Counted from the stretch's first letter, positions 8,150 through 17,158 are shown. The stretch is 64,000 bases of DNA from Bacteroidota bacterium (GCA_947504725.1 CANNHN010000001.1:124001-188000); one strand, 5' to 3'. The notes: a model not told the origin generated them from the sequence alone. Numbers and translations: made by a program.

Positions 8150-9130
8150 GTGCGTTTTATTCTCAAATATCTTTTATTACTACCTGTTTGTATTGCCTTT
8201 GTTCGTTCAAATGCACAAAACGATACAATTAGAGTTGCTCGACCCACAAGTGAATTCCGCGTAATAGGAGGAACAGAGTTTTGTGGTTATGTCAATAGAA
8301 GCAATTTCAATAAGAAGCGTTTTAGTCTTGTTGCTATAACAGAAGCCGCATTATATGGTGGTTCACTTGTAGGCTTAAATGAATTATGGTACAAAGATTA
8401 TCCACGTTCATCGATGCATTCGTTTGATGATAATCAAGAATGGTTGCAACTAGATAAAATCGGACACGTAACAACATCTTATTATGTTGGGCGAGTTGGA
8501 ACTCAACTTTATAAATGGAGTGGACTAAATCGCAAAAAAGCAATTTGGTACGGAGGTATGTTAGGTTCGGTTTATCAAAGTACCATTGAAGTGCTGGATG
8601 GTTATTCTTCTCAATGGGGATTTTCCTGGGGAGATTTTGCTGCAAACACTGCTGGTTCTTTGCTTTGTATCGGACAAGAACTTGCTTGGGACGAACAACG
8701 CATTATCTTGAAGTTTTCTTTTATGCAAAGTGAATATTCAAAATTTCGTCCGAATCTTTTAGGAAAAAATCTACAAGAAAATATTCTCAAAGATTATAAC
8801 GGACAAACATATTGGCTGTCTGTCAACCCTGCTTCGTTTATGAGCGATGAAACACGATTTCCAAAATGGCTAAACATTGCTGTTGGTTACGGAGCGAATG
8901 GTATGACTGGAGGAAACTTTAATCCTCCTTACATTGATGGAAACGGTTTTCAAATTTATCACGAACGTTACCGACAATATTATTTATCTTTTGATGTCGA
9001 CTTAACAAGAATAAAAACAAAATCGAAGTTTTTGAATACGGTATTTTATTCCATTGGTTATCTGAAAATTCCCGCGCCTGCCATTGAGTTTTCTGAAAAA
9101 GGGGTGAAGGGAAGTTTGTTGGGGTTTTAA
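8150..9130 (+). CDS. DUF2279 family protein (YfiM-like), exported
   Basis: Predicted periplasmic or outer-membrane-associated protein of unknown role. It begins with a GTG and a signal peptide (about residues 1-22, ending RSNAQ). The DUF2279/YfiM signature is clear in the middle: DKIGHVTTSYYVG, then WYGGMLGSVYQSTIEVLDG, then SWGDFAANTAGS. The C-terminal part (about 200-326) is rich in aromatic residues in alternating patterns and could form outer-membrane beta strands. Length 326 aa. It stands alone between a repeat array and the convergent glutaminase gene. Confidence 0.85.
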   Translation: MRFILKYLLLLPVCIAFVRSNAQNDTIRVARPTSEFRVIGGTEFCGYVNRSNFNKKRFSLVAITEAALYGGSLVGLNELWYKDYPRSSMHSFDDNQEWLQLDKIGHVTTSYYVGRVGTQLYKWSGLNRKKAIWYGGMLGSVYQSTIEVLDGYSSQWGFSWGDFAANTAGSLLCIGQELAWDEQRIILKFSFMQSEYSKFRPNLLGKNLQENILKDYNGQTYWLSVNPASFMSDETRFPKWLNIAVGYGANGMTGGNFNPPYIDGNGFQIYHERYRQYYLSFDVDLTRIKTKSKFLNTVFYSIGYLKIPAPAIEFSEKGVKGSLLGF

Positions 9131-9176
9131 ATGTATTCTACTTAAATAAGGGTTTTGCTTAAAAATGCAGAATTAT

Positions 9177-10091
9177 TTAAAAAATTGACATGCCTGTTTT
9201 TGTAGTTAATAATTCAAGTGCCTTCATTCCCAAACTAGAATTACCCTTTTTATTTAATTTGGGACTCCAAACTGCTACACTATATTTTTGAGGTTGCACT
9301 GCAACAATGCCTCCTCCAACTCCGCTTTTTCCTGGTAAGCCCACTTTGTAAGCAAACTCCCCCGATTCATCATAAAAACCACATGAAAGCATTAGCGCAC
9401 TGATTCGTTTTACTTGACTTCCTGAAATTATTTGGTCTTGCAAATGGGCGCATTTCCCTTGATTGGCAAATAGTAAGAAGGAATTTGCTAAGTCTTTACA
9501 AGTCATTTCAATCGAGCATTGGTGAAAATAAAAGTCTAAAACATCTTCTACCTTGTTGTGTATATTCCCTCTTGATTTAAGCATATTCACCAGTGAAGCA
9601 TTCATGAATCCTGTTTCTTTCTCAGATTTTGCAACTGCTAAGTTATATTCTATGTTTTTGTTTCCACTGATTTTTCTTACAAATTCAAGAAAATCTTTTT
9701 TAGGATCATTCAGTTTTGAAACTAATAAATCTGCCATCACAAGTGCTCCAGCATTGATGAATGGATTTCTTGGAATTCCATTTTCGTATTCTAATTGAAC
9801 GATAGAATTGAATGAATTGCCTGAAGGCTCAACCCCAATTCGTTCCCAAATTGTTTCGCCAACAAGCGACATCACATGTGTTAACGTAAATACTTTGGAA
9901 ATACTTTGAATGGAAAAATTTTCATCGGTATCACCAACTTTGTATTCTTTTCCATCAACAGTTAAAAGGCTCATGCCAAATTTATCAGCACTTACATTAG
10001 CAAGTTGAGGAATATATGAAGCAACTTTCCCTTCTAAAGGTAACCCCTTTACTTCTTCATAAATATTTTTTAATAGTTCTGAATAATTCAT
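9177..10091 (-). CDS. glsA: Glutaminase
   Basis: Hydrolyses L-glutamine to glutamate and ammonia in the cytoplasm. It belongs to the serine-dependent beta-lactamase-fold glutaminases, with the catalytic SxxK pair at Ser63/Lys66 (QSISKVF), the family signature NPFINAGALVMADLL and the C-terminal LPGKSGVGGGI loop. Length 304 aa, as in E. coli YbaS/YneH. It lies 24 bp after the MFS gene on the same strand, but has its own TATCTTTG box in that gap, so it can be transcribed independently. Confidence 0.95.
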   Translation of the reverse strand: MNYSELLKNIYEEVKGLPLEGKVASYIPQLANVSADKFGMSLLTVDGKEYKVGDTDENFSIQSISKVFTLTHVMSLVGETIWERIGVEPSGNSFNSIVQLEYENGIPRNPFINAGALVMADLLVSKLNDPKKDFLEFVRKISGNKNIEYNLAVAKSEKETGFMNASLVNMLKSRGNIHNKVEDVLDFYFHQCSIEMTCKDLANSFLLFANQGKCAHLQDQIISGSQVKRISALMLSCGFYDESGEFAYKVGLPGKSGVGGGIVAVQPQKYSVAVWSPKLNKKGNSSLGMKALELLTTKTGMSIF

Positions 10092-10107
10092 GTCATTTAT
10101 ACTTATT

Positions 10108-10115
10108 CAAAGATA
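10108..10115 (-). promoter_or_regulatory. -7 box of glsA (TATCTTTG)
   Basis: Exact TAnnTTTG on the minus strand, directly after the MFS stop codon and 16 nt before the glsA ATG. Confidence 0.55.
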
Positions 10116-11351
10116 CTATTTTGTCTCCTTCATTAACTTACTAACTCTTTGCAGCATAAAGATATTCAGTACAGCAAATACAACTACAACGTAGCCTAAA
10201 GTGTTGTAATGTTCTAGCGGACTCAATTTTGTTTGTTGCACCACAATTAATCCTCCAATGATGGAAGCAATTCCTCCGGCCAATTGTTGAAGCGATGAAT
10301 TGATGCTCATAAATGCTCCTCGGTCGTGCATTTCGGGAAGTGCTGTTACCAATGCCATGGATGGAACCATTCGTCCCATAATACCAATCATCATGGCAAT
10401 GTTTACGATAATAACAATCCACAATGGAGTTGGACCCATGTTGGTATAAAGCACCACCACTACTATCATCCAGATGGAAGCAAAGGTGAAGATGGTCATC
10501 TTGTTTAATTTATCACTCATTTTTCCTATTACTGGCATAATTACTAATGTAGCAATACCAGCAACCATGAATAAGATAGGAAGTTGTTCGTTTGTGATTT
10601 TTAAATTGTTTATAGCAAAAGCACTTCCCCATGGCATCATCATAAATCCACCTAAGGAAAGTAAAGCAGTGGTTAAGAAACCAATTCTATAGTTTCTGTT
10701 TTTGATAGTATTCCAAAGGTGTTGGAATGCATTATCTTCTGTTTTTTCGTTTAAATGCTCTGTGATGGGATGCATTTTCGCAATTAGTAATAAAAGAATA
10801 ATAGTCGCCATTCCAACAATCATAAAAAACGGACTTTCCCAACCCCAATGATTGGAGAGGTACAAACTGATTGGAATTCCAAGCACTTGACTAGCACCAA
10901 ACCCCATTTGCATAAATCCCATTACGCGTCCGCGTTGTTGAATTGGAAAAAGATCTGCAACAATCGCCATGGAAATAGAACCAATCACACCACCAAACAA
11001 TCCAGTAATGATACGTGCAGCTAACAACATGACATAGGATGAAGACAATCCGCAGAACAAGGTTCCTAAAATAAAACCTATGTAAAAAAATAAGAGTAAT
11101 TTTTTTCTATCAAATCGATCAGCAAATCCAGCAGTTAATATTCCCGATAAGAATGCACTTATCGCATAAGCTCCAACGGATATTCCAAATTGTGTTGTAG
11201 TTAAATCCATCTGTTTCATTAACATATCACCCAGTGGCGACATAACCATGAAATCTAATACAACTGTGAATTGCGTTAGGGCTAATAGAGTTATTACAAA
11301 TACTTGGTAGGAAGTAAATTTTATTGATGGAGGAGTTGTTTCTTTTGTCAT
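10116..11351 (-). CDS. MFS transporter, DHA1-like
   Basis: Twelve-helix major facilitator in the inner membrane, most like drug:H+ antiporters or sugar-efflux proteins. The N-terminal half shows the conserved loop-2 motif as GFADRFDRKKLLL, followed by the motif-B region ARIITGLFGGVIGS and, in helix 5, a glycine-rich GFMQMGFGASQVLGIP (motif-C like). Length 411 aa. Substrate unknown. The upstream region holds an imperfect palindrome (TTGC-N8-GCAA) that could be an operator. glsA follows 24 bp downstream. Confidence 0.88.
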   Translation of the reverse strand: MTKETTPPSIKFTSYQVFVITLLALTQFTVVLDFMVMSPLGDMLMKQMDLTTTQFGISVGAYAISAFLSGILTAGFADRFDRKKLLLFFYIGFILGTLFCGLSSSYVMLLAARIITGLFGGVIGSISMAIVADLFPIQQRGRVMGFMQMGFGASQVLGIPISLYLSNHWGWESPFFMIVGMATIILLLLIAKMHPITEHLNEKTEDNAFQHLWNTIKNRNYRIGFLTTALLSLGGFMMMPWGSAFAINNLKITNEQLPILFMVAGIATLVIMPVIGKMSDKLNKMTIFTFASIWMIVVVVLYTNMGPTPLWIVIIVNIAMMIGIMGRMVPSMALVTALPEMHDRGAFMSINSSLQQLAGGIASIIGGLIVVQQTKLSPLEHYNTLGYVVVVFAVLNIFMLQRVSKLMKETK

Positions 11352-11469
11352 GTAAAAATTGTTTTGCGCAATAGTGCAATCAAATTAAACAATTAAGTTA
11401 AGGTATTGTTCTACCTCAAACGTCTTAATAGCTAGAGAACAAAGATATGTTAATTTTTGTTATGGAAAC

Positions 11470-11500
11470 TTTGAAATCGAAAAATGTTTCCATAGTTTTG
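11470..11500 (+). promoter_or_regulatory. Complete Bacteroidota promoter, TTTG-N19-TAGTTTTG
   Basis: Exact -33 TTTG (11470-11473) and exact -7 box TAGTTTTG (11493-11500) with 19-bp spacing. It drives the metallophosphoesterase gene, whose ATG is 19 nt downstream. This is the best-formed promoter in the window. Confidence 0.75.
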
Positions 11501-11519
11501 TGTCCTAATAAATAAATGA

Positions 11520-12788
11520 ATGGCAATTGGTTTACGAATTTTAATTATTGGTATAGCGTTGTTTTTATTCGACCTATATTTTTACCAATCTATTAAAACT
11601 GTGCTAGCGAACAGCTCTTCTTTTAAGAAGAATTTAGTATTCTATTTATATTGGGGCTTTACCTTACTTACAATACTAATTACTTTGGTTCCAAGTGTTG
11701 TTAATTTTAACGATATACCTAAATTTATTAGAATTTACGTTTTTGCATTTTTTGTAATGGTTGGCATTTCAAAATTGATAGGCACAACGTTTATTCTATT
11801 AGACGATGTAATTCGTTTGTTCCGATGGATTGCAAGTTACTTTACAAAGCCAGCAGAAATTGTTTCGAATGAGATTGCAGTTAATCCTCATGCTATTTCA
11901 CGTTTAAAGTTTTTGAATTATGCAGCAGTTGGAATGGCTGTATTACCTTTTGCTAGTTTTATTTACGGTATGGTAAAAGGTGCATTTGATTACAAAGTGC
12001 ATAAAGTAAAAGTTGTTTTACCAAATTTGCCTTCAGAGTTTAATGGACTAAAAATTGTTCAGATTTCAGATATTCATTCAGGAAGTTTTGTTTCTACTAA
12101 TCCGTTGGAAGCAGCAGTGAAAATTATTATGGAGCAAAATGCAGATGTCATTTTTTTTACAGGAGACTTAGTAAACAACGAATCAAAAGAAGTACTTCCG
12201 TTTATTGAAGTTTTGAAAAAAGTGCAAGCACCATTGGGTGTATACAGCACATTGGGAAACCACGATTATGGCGATTATATTACTTGGGAAAGTCAAGCCG
12301 CAAAATCACAAAATTTAGACGATTTAAAAAATATACATGCAGCAATGGGTTGGAAATTAATGATGAATGAGCATGTTGCATTAAAAAAGGGGGATGCTGA
12401 AATTGCATTGTTAGGTATTGAAAACTGGGGTGGCAATTTAAATTTTCCAAAGTATGGAGATATGAAAAAAGCACATGCAGGAACAGAAAAATATCCTGTG
12501 AAACTTTTATTATCACATGATCCATCACATTGGAACATGCAAGTAACAGAAGAGTTTAAAGATGTTGATATCACCTTCAGTGGTCATACCCACGGTTTCC
12601 AATTCGGAATAGAAATCCCGGGATTAATCAAATGGAGTCCTTCACAATTTGTCTATAAACAATGGGCGGGATTGTACTCAAAAGAAAAACAGCACTTATA
12701 CGTGAATCGTGGTTTAGGATTTTTAGGTTATCCAGGTAGAGTAGGGATTATGCCAGAGATTACGGTGATGGAACTTTACAACGCGTAA
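11520..12788 (+). CDS. Membrane-anchored metallophosphoesterase (YkuE-like)
   Basis: Calcineurin-like phosphoesterase with an N-terminal membrane module. About four hydrophobic helices fill residues 1-160; the catalytic domain follows. All metal-binding blocks are visible: VQISDIHSG (~residue 180), FFTGDLVNNES (~215), STLGNHDYGD (~244), LLSHDPSHW (~330) and SGHTHGFQFG (~352). Family members hydrolyse phosphodiesters or UDP-lipid pyrophosphates; YkuE-type proteins act at the cell envelope. The substrate here is unknown. An out-of-frame ATG at 11516 was ignored; translation in this frame gives MAIGLRIL. Confidence 0.92.
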   Translation: MAIGLRILIIGIALFLFDLYFYQSIKTVLANSSSFKKNLVFYLYWGFTLLTILITLVPSVVNFNDIPKFIRIYVFAFFVMVGISKLIGTTFILLDDVIRLFRWIASYFTKPAEIVSNEIAVNPHAISRLKFLNYAAVGMAVLPFASFIYGMVKGAFDYKVHKVKVVLPNLPSEFNGLKIVQISDIHSGSFVSTNPLEAAVKIIMEQNADVIFFTGDLVNNESKEVLPFIEVLKKVQAPLGVYSTLGNHDYGDYITWESQAAKSQNLDDLKNIHAAMGWKLMMNEHVALKKGDAEIALLGIENWGGNLNFPKYGDMKKAHAGTEKYPVKLLLSHDPSHWNMQVTEEFKDVDITFSGHTHGFQFGIEIPGLIKWSPSQFVYKQWAGLYSKEKQHLYVNRGLGFLGYPGRVGIMPEITVMELYNA

Positions 12789-12812
12789 ACTGAGGTTGAC
12801 CTCCATCGTCAC

Positions 12813-12898
12813 CGTCATTGCGTGCCGCGACACGGAATCTTCCTATTAGAACATTTTGCGATCATTAATGAGATCCCGTGTCGTAGCACGGGATGACG
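12813..12898. repeat. Palindromic REP/MITE-like element, left copy
   Basis: An 86-bp element with imperfect 28-bp terminal inverted repeats (CGTCATTGCGTGCCGCGACA at the left; the right end reads GTAGCACGGGATGACG). Its core TCC-TATTAGAA-n-CATTAATGAGATCCC resembles that of the copy at 14059-14170. It sits just upstream of the alkylation repair gene. Confidence 0.75.
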
Positions 12899-12913
12899 CT
12901 TCGTAAGGGAAAC

Positions 12914-12945
12914 GTTGTAATTAATAATACGAAATCTTACATTTG
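12914..12945 (+). promoter_or_regulatory. Promoter GTTG-N20-TACATTTG
   Basis: Exact TAnnTTTG at 12938-12945 with GTTG at 12914-12917. Only 4 nt separate the box from the ATG at 12950, which supports that start rather than the in-frame ATG at 12893. Confidence 0.6.
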
Positions 12946-12949
12946 TGAA

Positions 12950-14035
12950 ATGGCAGACGCACTCAAAGATATGTTCTCGAAAAAATTCTACGAGCGATTG
13001 GCTCATGAATTAAATATAGCAGACAAAAACATTCACCCCGATAAATTTGTAAAAGATGTAACAAAGGGAATAGATGCATTGTCTTTGAATCAAAGGATGC
13101 GCAACACTTCTGTTGTATTAAAAAAACATCTACCTGACGATTATAAAAAATCAATCGACACACTTTTTAAAGTAGTTCCTGAGTTTCAAAAAAGTTATAC
13201 GGCTTTGTTGTTTCCTGATTTTGTTGGACAATATGGTCACCACGATTTCAAAACATCCATGGAGGCTTTAAAACATTTTACTCAATTCGGTTCTTCTGAA
13301 TTTGCTATTCGTGAATTTTTAAAACGCGATTTTGATAAAACACTTTCCGTTATGAAAAAATGGGCAGAAGATAAAAATCATCACGTAAGAAGATTAGCAA
13401 GTGAAGGTTCTAGACCTAGACTACCATGGTCGTTTAATTTAGATGAGATTGCAAAAAATCCAAACCATACATTACCAATTTTAGAAATGTTGAAATCCGA
13501 TAATGAATTGTATGTAAAAAAATCGGTAGCCAATCACTTGAATGATTTCTCGCGCATCAATCCAGATTGGATGTTGAAAGTGGTGAATTCTTGGGATAGA
13601 AAAAATGAAGATACGGCTTGGATTGTAAAACATGCTAGTCGTTCGTTGATTAAAAAGGGCGATCAGAGGTCATTAGCAGTTTTTGATTATGAGAAATCTC
13701 CTAAAGTAAAAATCCTAAATTTTAAAATCTTAAATTCTAAATTAAAGTTGGGAGAGAGTCTTTCTTTTTCTTTTGACATTGTTTCTGAGAAAAGTAAATC
13801 ACAGAAACTGGTAATTGATTATGCCATTCATTATCAAAAGAAATCCGGAGAACTCGCTCCGAAAGTATTTAAGTTGAAAGATTTGAATTTAAAATCTAAG
13901 CAAAAGGTTTCCATTTCTAAATCACATCGATTTATGGATTTTACAACTCGTAAACATTATCCCGGTAAACATGCTTTCGAGATTATGTTGAATGGGAAGC
14001 CTTACGGGAAGAAGGAGTTTTTGCTGCAATCATAA
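12950..14035 (+). CDS. AlkC-like DNA alkylation repair protein
   Basis: HEAT-like-repeat DNA glycosylase of the AlkC/AlkD superfamily, which removes positively charged alkylbases such as 3-methyladenine or 3-methylcytosine. Residues ~1-255 are helical repeats, with the family motif HVRRLASEGSRPRLPW and later WIVKHASRSLIKKGD. Residues ~260-361 form a beta-rich module (VKILNFKILNSKLKLGESLSF to KKEFLLQS) that matches the C-terminal Ig-like domain known from AlkC and absent from AlkD, so AlkC is the better label. From the ATG at 12950 it has 361 aa; an upstream in-frame ATG at 12893 starts inside the palindromic element and lies before the promoter. The gene is bracketed by two copies of that element. 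Confidence 0.85.
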   Translation: MADALKDMFSKKFYERLAHELNIADKNIHPDKFVKDVTKGIDALSLNQRMRNTSVVLKKHLPDDYKKSIDTLFKVVPEFQKSYTALLFPDFVGQYGHHDFKTSMEALKHFTQFGSSEFAIREFLKRDFDKTLSVMKKWAEDKNHHVRRLASEGSRPRLPWSFNLDEIAKNPNHTLPILEMLKSDNELYVKKSVANHLNDFSRINPDWMLKVVNSWDRKNEDTAWIVKHASRSLIKKGDQRSLAVFDYEKSPKVKILNFKILNSKLKLGESLSFSFDIVSEKSKSQKLVIDYAIHYQKKSGELAPKVFKLKDLNLKSKQKVSISKSHRFMDFTTRKHYPGKHAFEIMLNGKPYGKKEFLLQS

Positions 14036-14058
14036 CTGAGACTTTCTATTCTCGTATC

Positions 14059-14170
14059 CGTCACCCCGTGCTACGACACGGGGTCTCCTTGTTAGAAACG
14101 TTAGGCATTATCGCAACTAAAATGGAACAGCTGGCGACAATGAGATCCCGTGTCGCGGCACGGGATGACG
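14059..14170. repeat. Palindromic REP/MITE-like element, right copy
   Basis: A 112-bp element with 28-bp terminal inverted repeats (CGTCACCCCGTGCTACGACA at the left; CGGCACGGGATGACG at the right end). It is related to the copy at 12813-12898 and has a longer centre. The two copies flank the AlkC-like gene. Confidence 0.78.
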
Positions 14171-14240
14171 ATTCTAAGGGTGACTGAGTTAAGACAATCA
14201 TTCAAACTATTTTCCTATTTTTACTCACAAATCATCACTA

Positions 14241-15254
14241 GTGAAGTCAAAAGCATTTCAAGTCATTCAATATATTCTCCTTCTTGCAGTTGGTGTTTAC
14301 CTTTGTTTTCTGTTTTTTAATACACTTGATTTCGAAGGGTTAAAAGCAAAAATCATTAACGGAAACTTTTCTTGGTTGTATGTTGTGATGTTTGTTTCCA
14401 TTATGGTTTATGTTTTAAGAACACTCCGTTGGCAAATGCTAATTCGTTCTATCGGACATGAAACCAAATTTCTAAATGCATTCTCTGCTTTATCAATTAG
14501 CTATTTTGTAAGTTTTGTTGTTCCTCGTCTGGGAGAAGTGACTCGCTGTTTGTCGGTTAAGAAACAGCACGATATTCCTTTTATGCAATTGCTGGGAACG
14601 GTAATCATTGAGCGCATTGTTGATATTGTCAGTTTGATTATTCTTTTATGCTTAACACTTGTTTTACAGTTTGATCAGATTATGTCGTTTGTTCAAACCA
14701 ATATTTTTGATCCGTTTTATGATAAAATACTTCTAAAAATTATCAATGGGAACATGGTGGTGATAATTGCTGCTTTGGCATTGATGGTTATCTGCGGAGC
14801 ACTGTTTATTTATTTTAGAAAATACATTCGTGAGCGTTCGCCTAAATTAGTTGTAAAATTTGTTGAAGGATTGAAAGAAGGAATCACAAGTGTTTTGAAA
14901 TTAAAACAGAAAAAACTTTTTATCCTTTATACATTTTTGATTTGGGTATGTTATTACTTGATGACGTATTTCTGGTTTTTTGTTTTTGAAGAAACAAGCG
15001 TATTGACTTGGGGAGCATGTTTGTCAATCTTAACAATCGGAACGATTGGTCGCTCCGTTCCCATCCAAGGCGGTGGAATGGGAGCGTATCACTTTTTAGT
15101 GACAAGTGTAGTTGTGTTATATGGCTTATCAGAAACCTGGGGAAAAGATTTAGCAACCTTGATTCATGCTGGACAAACATTTTTTACGTTTGCGATGGGC
15201 TTGGTTGGTTTGTTGATTTTCTTTGTTTCTTACTGGAAGATGGAACGCAGATGA
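14241..15254 (+). CDS. Lysylphosphatidylglycerol synthase TM-region family protein (UPF0104)
   Basis: Inner-membrane protein with seven to eight hydrophobic helices, matching the flippase-like transmembrane region of MprF/AglD proteins but without the soluble lysyltransferase domain. Typical segments are YVVMFVSIMVYVLRTLRWQML, a SFVVPRLGEVTRC loop, the helix LGTVIIERIVDIVSLIILL and, near the end, PIQGGGMGAYHFLV. Length 337 aa, starting with GTG. The family is thought to move lipids or lipid-linked sugars; the substrate here is unknown. It lies just after the right palindromic element. Confidence 0.88.
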   Translation: MKSKAFQVIQYILLLAVGVYLCFLFFNTLDFEGLKAKIINGNFSWLYVVMFVSIMVYVLRTLRWQMLIRSIGHETKFLNAFSALSISYFVSFVVPRLGEVTRCLSVKKQHDIPFMQLLGTVIIERIVDIVSLIILLCLTLVLQFDQIMSFVQTNIFDPFYDKILLKIINGNMVVIIAALALMVICGALFIYFRKYIRERSPKLVVKFVEGLKEGITSVLKLKQKKLFILYTFLIWVCYYLMTYFWFFVFEETSVLTWGACLSILTIGTIGRSVPIQGGGMGAYHFLVTSVVVLYGLSETWGKDLATLIHAGQTFFTFAMGLVGLLIFFVSYWKMERR

Positions 15255-15317
15255 CGCTGATAAAGCAGATTCACACGGATTTTTTAATTGGTAGAGTTCA
15301 CTTTTAAAGGAAACGGA

Positions 15318-15355
15318 TCAATTCCCCCTTTGAAAAGGGGGCAAAGGGGATTGAC
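15318..15355. repeat. CCCCCTTTG hairpin repeat
   Basis: CCCCCTTTGAAAAGGGGG at 15324-15341 forms a stem-loop, with a further partial GGGGATTG arm downstream that pairs with CAATTCCCC. This type of G/C-rich palindrome is common between Bacteroidota genes. It may act as a bidirectional terminator for the two convergent genes. Confidence 0.6.
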
Positions 15356-15376
15356 TCATGAATTGGAACGAAATGC

Positions 15377-15886
15377 TCACTTCAACGCCTTCATCACCAT
15401 CTTTGCTCTAGCATTAAAAGCTGCTGTTGTCTTCGGCAACTGATCTTCAATAGCTGATTTTAATTCAGGAATCAATTCACGATGTTCTTTTGCAATGTTT
15501 GCGATACATTGCATGGCATGCGTTTTTATTGCTACTTTTTCATTTGGCAAGAGAATAAGGTTAAAACAAACAGTGATTAATTTTCCTTGTAGTTTTTTTG
15601 GAATTTCGTGACTTGCTAATACAACAGACATATTCCGTCTGACAGCATCCAATTCAAATTTCTGAATATCGTTAATGAATTTAGAAAGATATGGTTTTAG
15701 TAATTCTGGATATTTTTTATTTACAGTCGTAAGCAACCAAGCAGCACGTTGCGGTAACGGAGGTTCTGCATGATAAATAATATCGATTATTTTTTTGAAC
15801 TCATCTGGATCATTTCCAATTGCCTTTGCAATTTTATCGGTATTAACACGAGAATGTTCTTGTAAGAGTTGTGAGGTGTAATTCAT
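15377..15886 (-). CDS. HEAT-like helical repeat protein, unknown function
   Basis: A 169-aa all-helical protein. Repeated helix pairs are visible (IIDIIYHAEPPLPQRAAWLL, FINDIQKFELDAVRRNMSVVL, VAIKTHAMQCIANIAKEHRE), spaced as in HEAT/armadillo repeats, so it probably binds a protein or nucleic acid. No signal peptide, so cytoplasmic. Its fold class is the same as the AlkC-like gene 1.5 kb away, but it lacks the HVRRLASEG glycosylase motif. A TATCTTTA -7-like box lies about 33 nt upstream of the ATG. It diverges from the glycosyltransferase gene. Confidence 0.75.
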   Translation of the reverse strand: MNYTSQLLQEHSRVNTDKIAKAIGNDPDEFKKIIDIIYHAEPPLPQRAAWLLTTVNKKYPELLKPYLSKFINDIQKFELDAVRRNMSVVLASHEIPKKLQGKLITVCFNLILLPNEKVAIKTHAMQCIANIAKEHRELIPELKSAIEDQLPKTTAAFNARAKMVMKALK

Positions 15887-15976
15887 AACTATTGTTGCTC
15901 AATCGTAATTGAATGTGTTTAAGTAAAGATAAAAAATCTTATGTTATTGAATACTTTATACTTCTAAAACAGACGT

Positions 15977-16006
15977 TTTAGGGCTGAAGTTTTTAATTAT
16001 CTTTAC
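15977..16006 (+). promoter_or_regulatory. Promoter TTTA-N18-TATCTTTA
   Basis: Near-consensus -33 (15977-15980) and -7 (15999-16006) elements. The ATG of the glycosyltransferase is 6 nt after the -7 box. Confidence 0.45.
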
Positions 16007-16012
16007 ATCATT

Positions 16013-17158
16013 ATGTCAACTCAAAAGCAAAAAGCAATTATAGTCGGACCAGCATTTCCATTGCGAGGCGGGATTGCTAATTTTAATGAAGCGTTGTGTA
16101 GAGCGATGAATGCTGCTGAAATTGAAACTAAGATCATCTCTTTTTCGCTTCAATATCCGAGCTTTTTATTTCCTGGTAAAACCCAGTATGATAAAGGCAA
16201 AGGGCCACAAGATATTTGCATTGAAACAAAAATAAATTCGATTAATCCTTTCAATTGGTTTGCCGTAGCGAGGTATATTAAAAAGCAAAAACCTGATTTT
16301 GTGGTTTTTCGATTCTGGCTTCCTTTTATGGGGCCTTGCATAGGTACAATTGCTGGTCGCGTGAAAAGCGGAACAAACATCAAAGTAATTGCGATTACAG
16401 ACAATGTGATTCCTCACGAAAAACGTTTTGGCGATAGAGCATTCACTAAGTATTTTATCAAACGTTGCGATGGGTTTATAGCCATGTCGCAATCGGTCTT
16501 GAATGATTTAAAAGAATTTACCTCGACTGATAAAAAGTCTTTCTTGCCACATCCCATTTATGATATTTTCGGTGAAAAAGTGAATAAATCCGATGCTCAG
16601 CAAAAGCTTGGACTTAATTCCAATGATAAACATTTACTCTTTTTTGGCTTTATTCGTAAATACAAAGGATTGGATTTGCTATTGGAAGCCATGGCAGATG
16701 AAAGAGTAAAGCAATTGAATGTGAAGCTGATTGTAGCAGGTGAATATTATGAAGATGCAGCTCCATTCAATGAAATTATTCGTAAAAACAACCTGGAAAA
16801 GAATATTATTTTGAAAACAGAATACATTCACGCTGACGATGTACGTTATTACTTTTGCGCGTCAGATATGGTTACACAACCTTATAGAACAGCTACTCAG
16901 AGTGGAGTAACTCAAATTGCTTACCATTACGAACGCCCAATGTTGGTGACGGATGTTGGTGGTTTGCCGGAGATCGTCCCTCACAACAAAGTAGGGTATA
17001 TCACCCAAATTTCCTCAAAATCTATTGCAGACTCAATAGTTGATTTCTATACGAATAATAGAGAACAAGGATTCACGGCAAATACCGTTATTGAAAAGAA
17101 GCGATTCTTATGGAGCAGTTTTGTGGATGGGCTTCAGAATTTGCACAAACGCCTCTAG
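16013..17158 (+). CDS. GT4-family glycosyltransferase
   Basis: Cytoplasmic GT-B glycosyltransferase, substrate unknown. The N-terminal domain opens with AIIVGPAFPLRGGIANF, the glycine-rich acceptor loop; the C-terminal domain has LLFFGFIRKYKGLDLLLEA, the sugar-nucleotide binding strand LIVAGEYYED and, late, TQSGVTQIAYHYERP then VTDVGGLPEIV. The usual E-x7-E is replaced by a TQSGVTQIA segment, as in several GT4 subfamilies. Length 381 aa. It is not obviously in an operon and is unrelated in detail to the glycosyltransferase at the start of the window. Confidence 0.88.
   Translation: MSTQKQKAIIVGPAFPLRGGIANFNEALCRAMNAAEIETKIISFSLQYPSFLFPGKTQYDKGKGPQDICIETKINSINPFNWFAVARYIKKQKPDFVVFRFWLPFMGPCIGTIAGRVKSGTNIKVIAITDNVIPHEKRFGDRAFTKYFIKRCDGFIAMSQSVLNDLKEFTSTDKKSFLPHPIYDIFGEKVNKSDAQQKLGLNSNDKHLLFFGFIRKYKGLDLLLEAMADERVKQLNVKLIVAGEYYEDAAPFNEIIRKNNLEKNIILKTEYIHADDVRYYFCASDMVTQPYRTATQSGVTQIAYHYERPMLVTDVGGLPEIVPHNKVGYITQISSKSIADSIVDFYTNNREQGFTANTVIEKKRFLWSSFVDGLQNLHKRL

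Noticed and set aside
12893-12949. Upstream in-frame start for the AlkC-like gene
   Set aside because: It lies in the end of a palindromic element and before the -7 box, so it would not be on the transcript.
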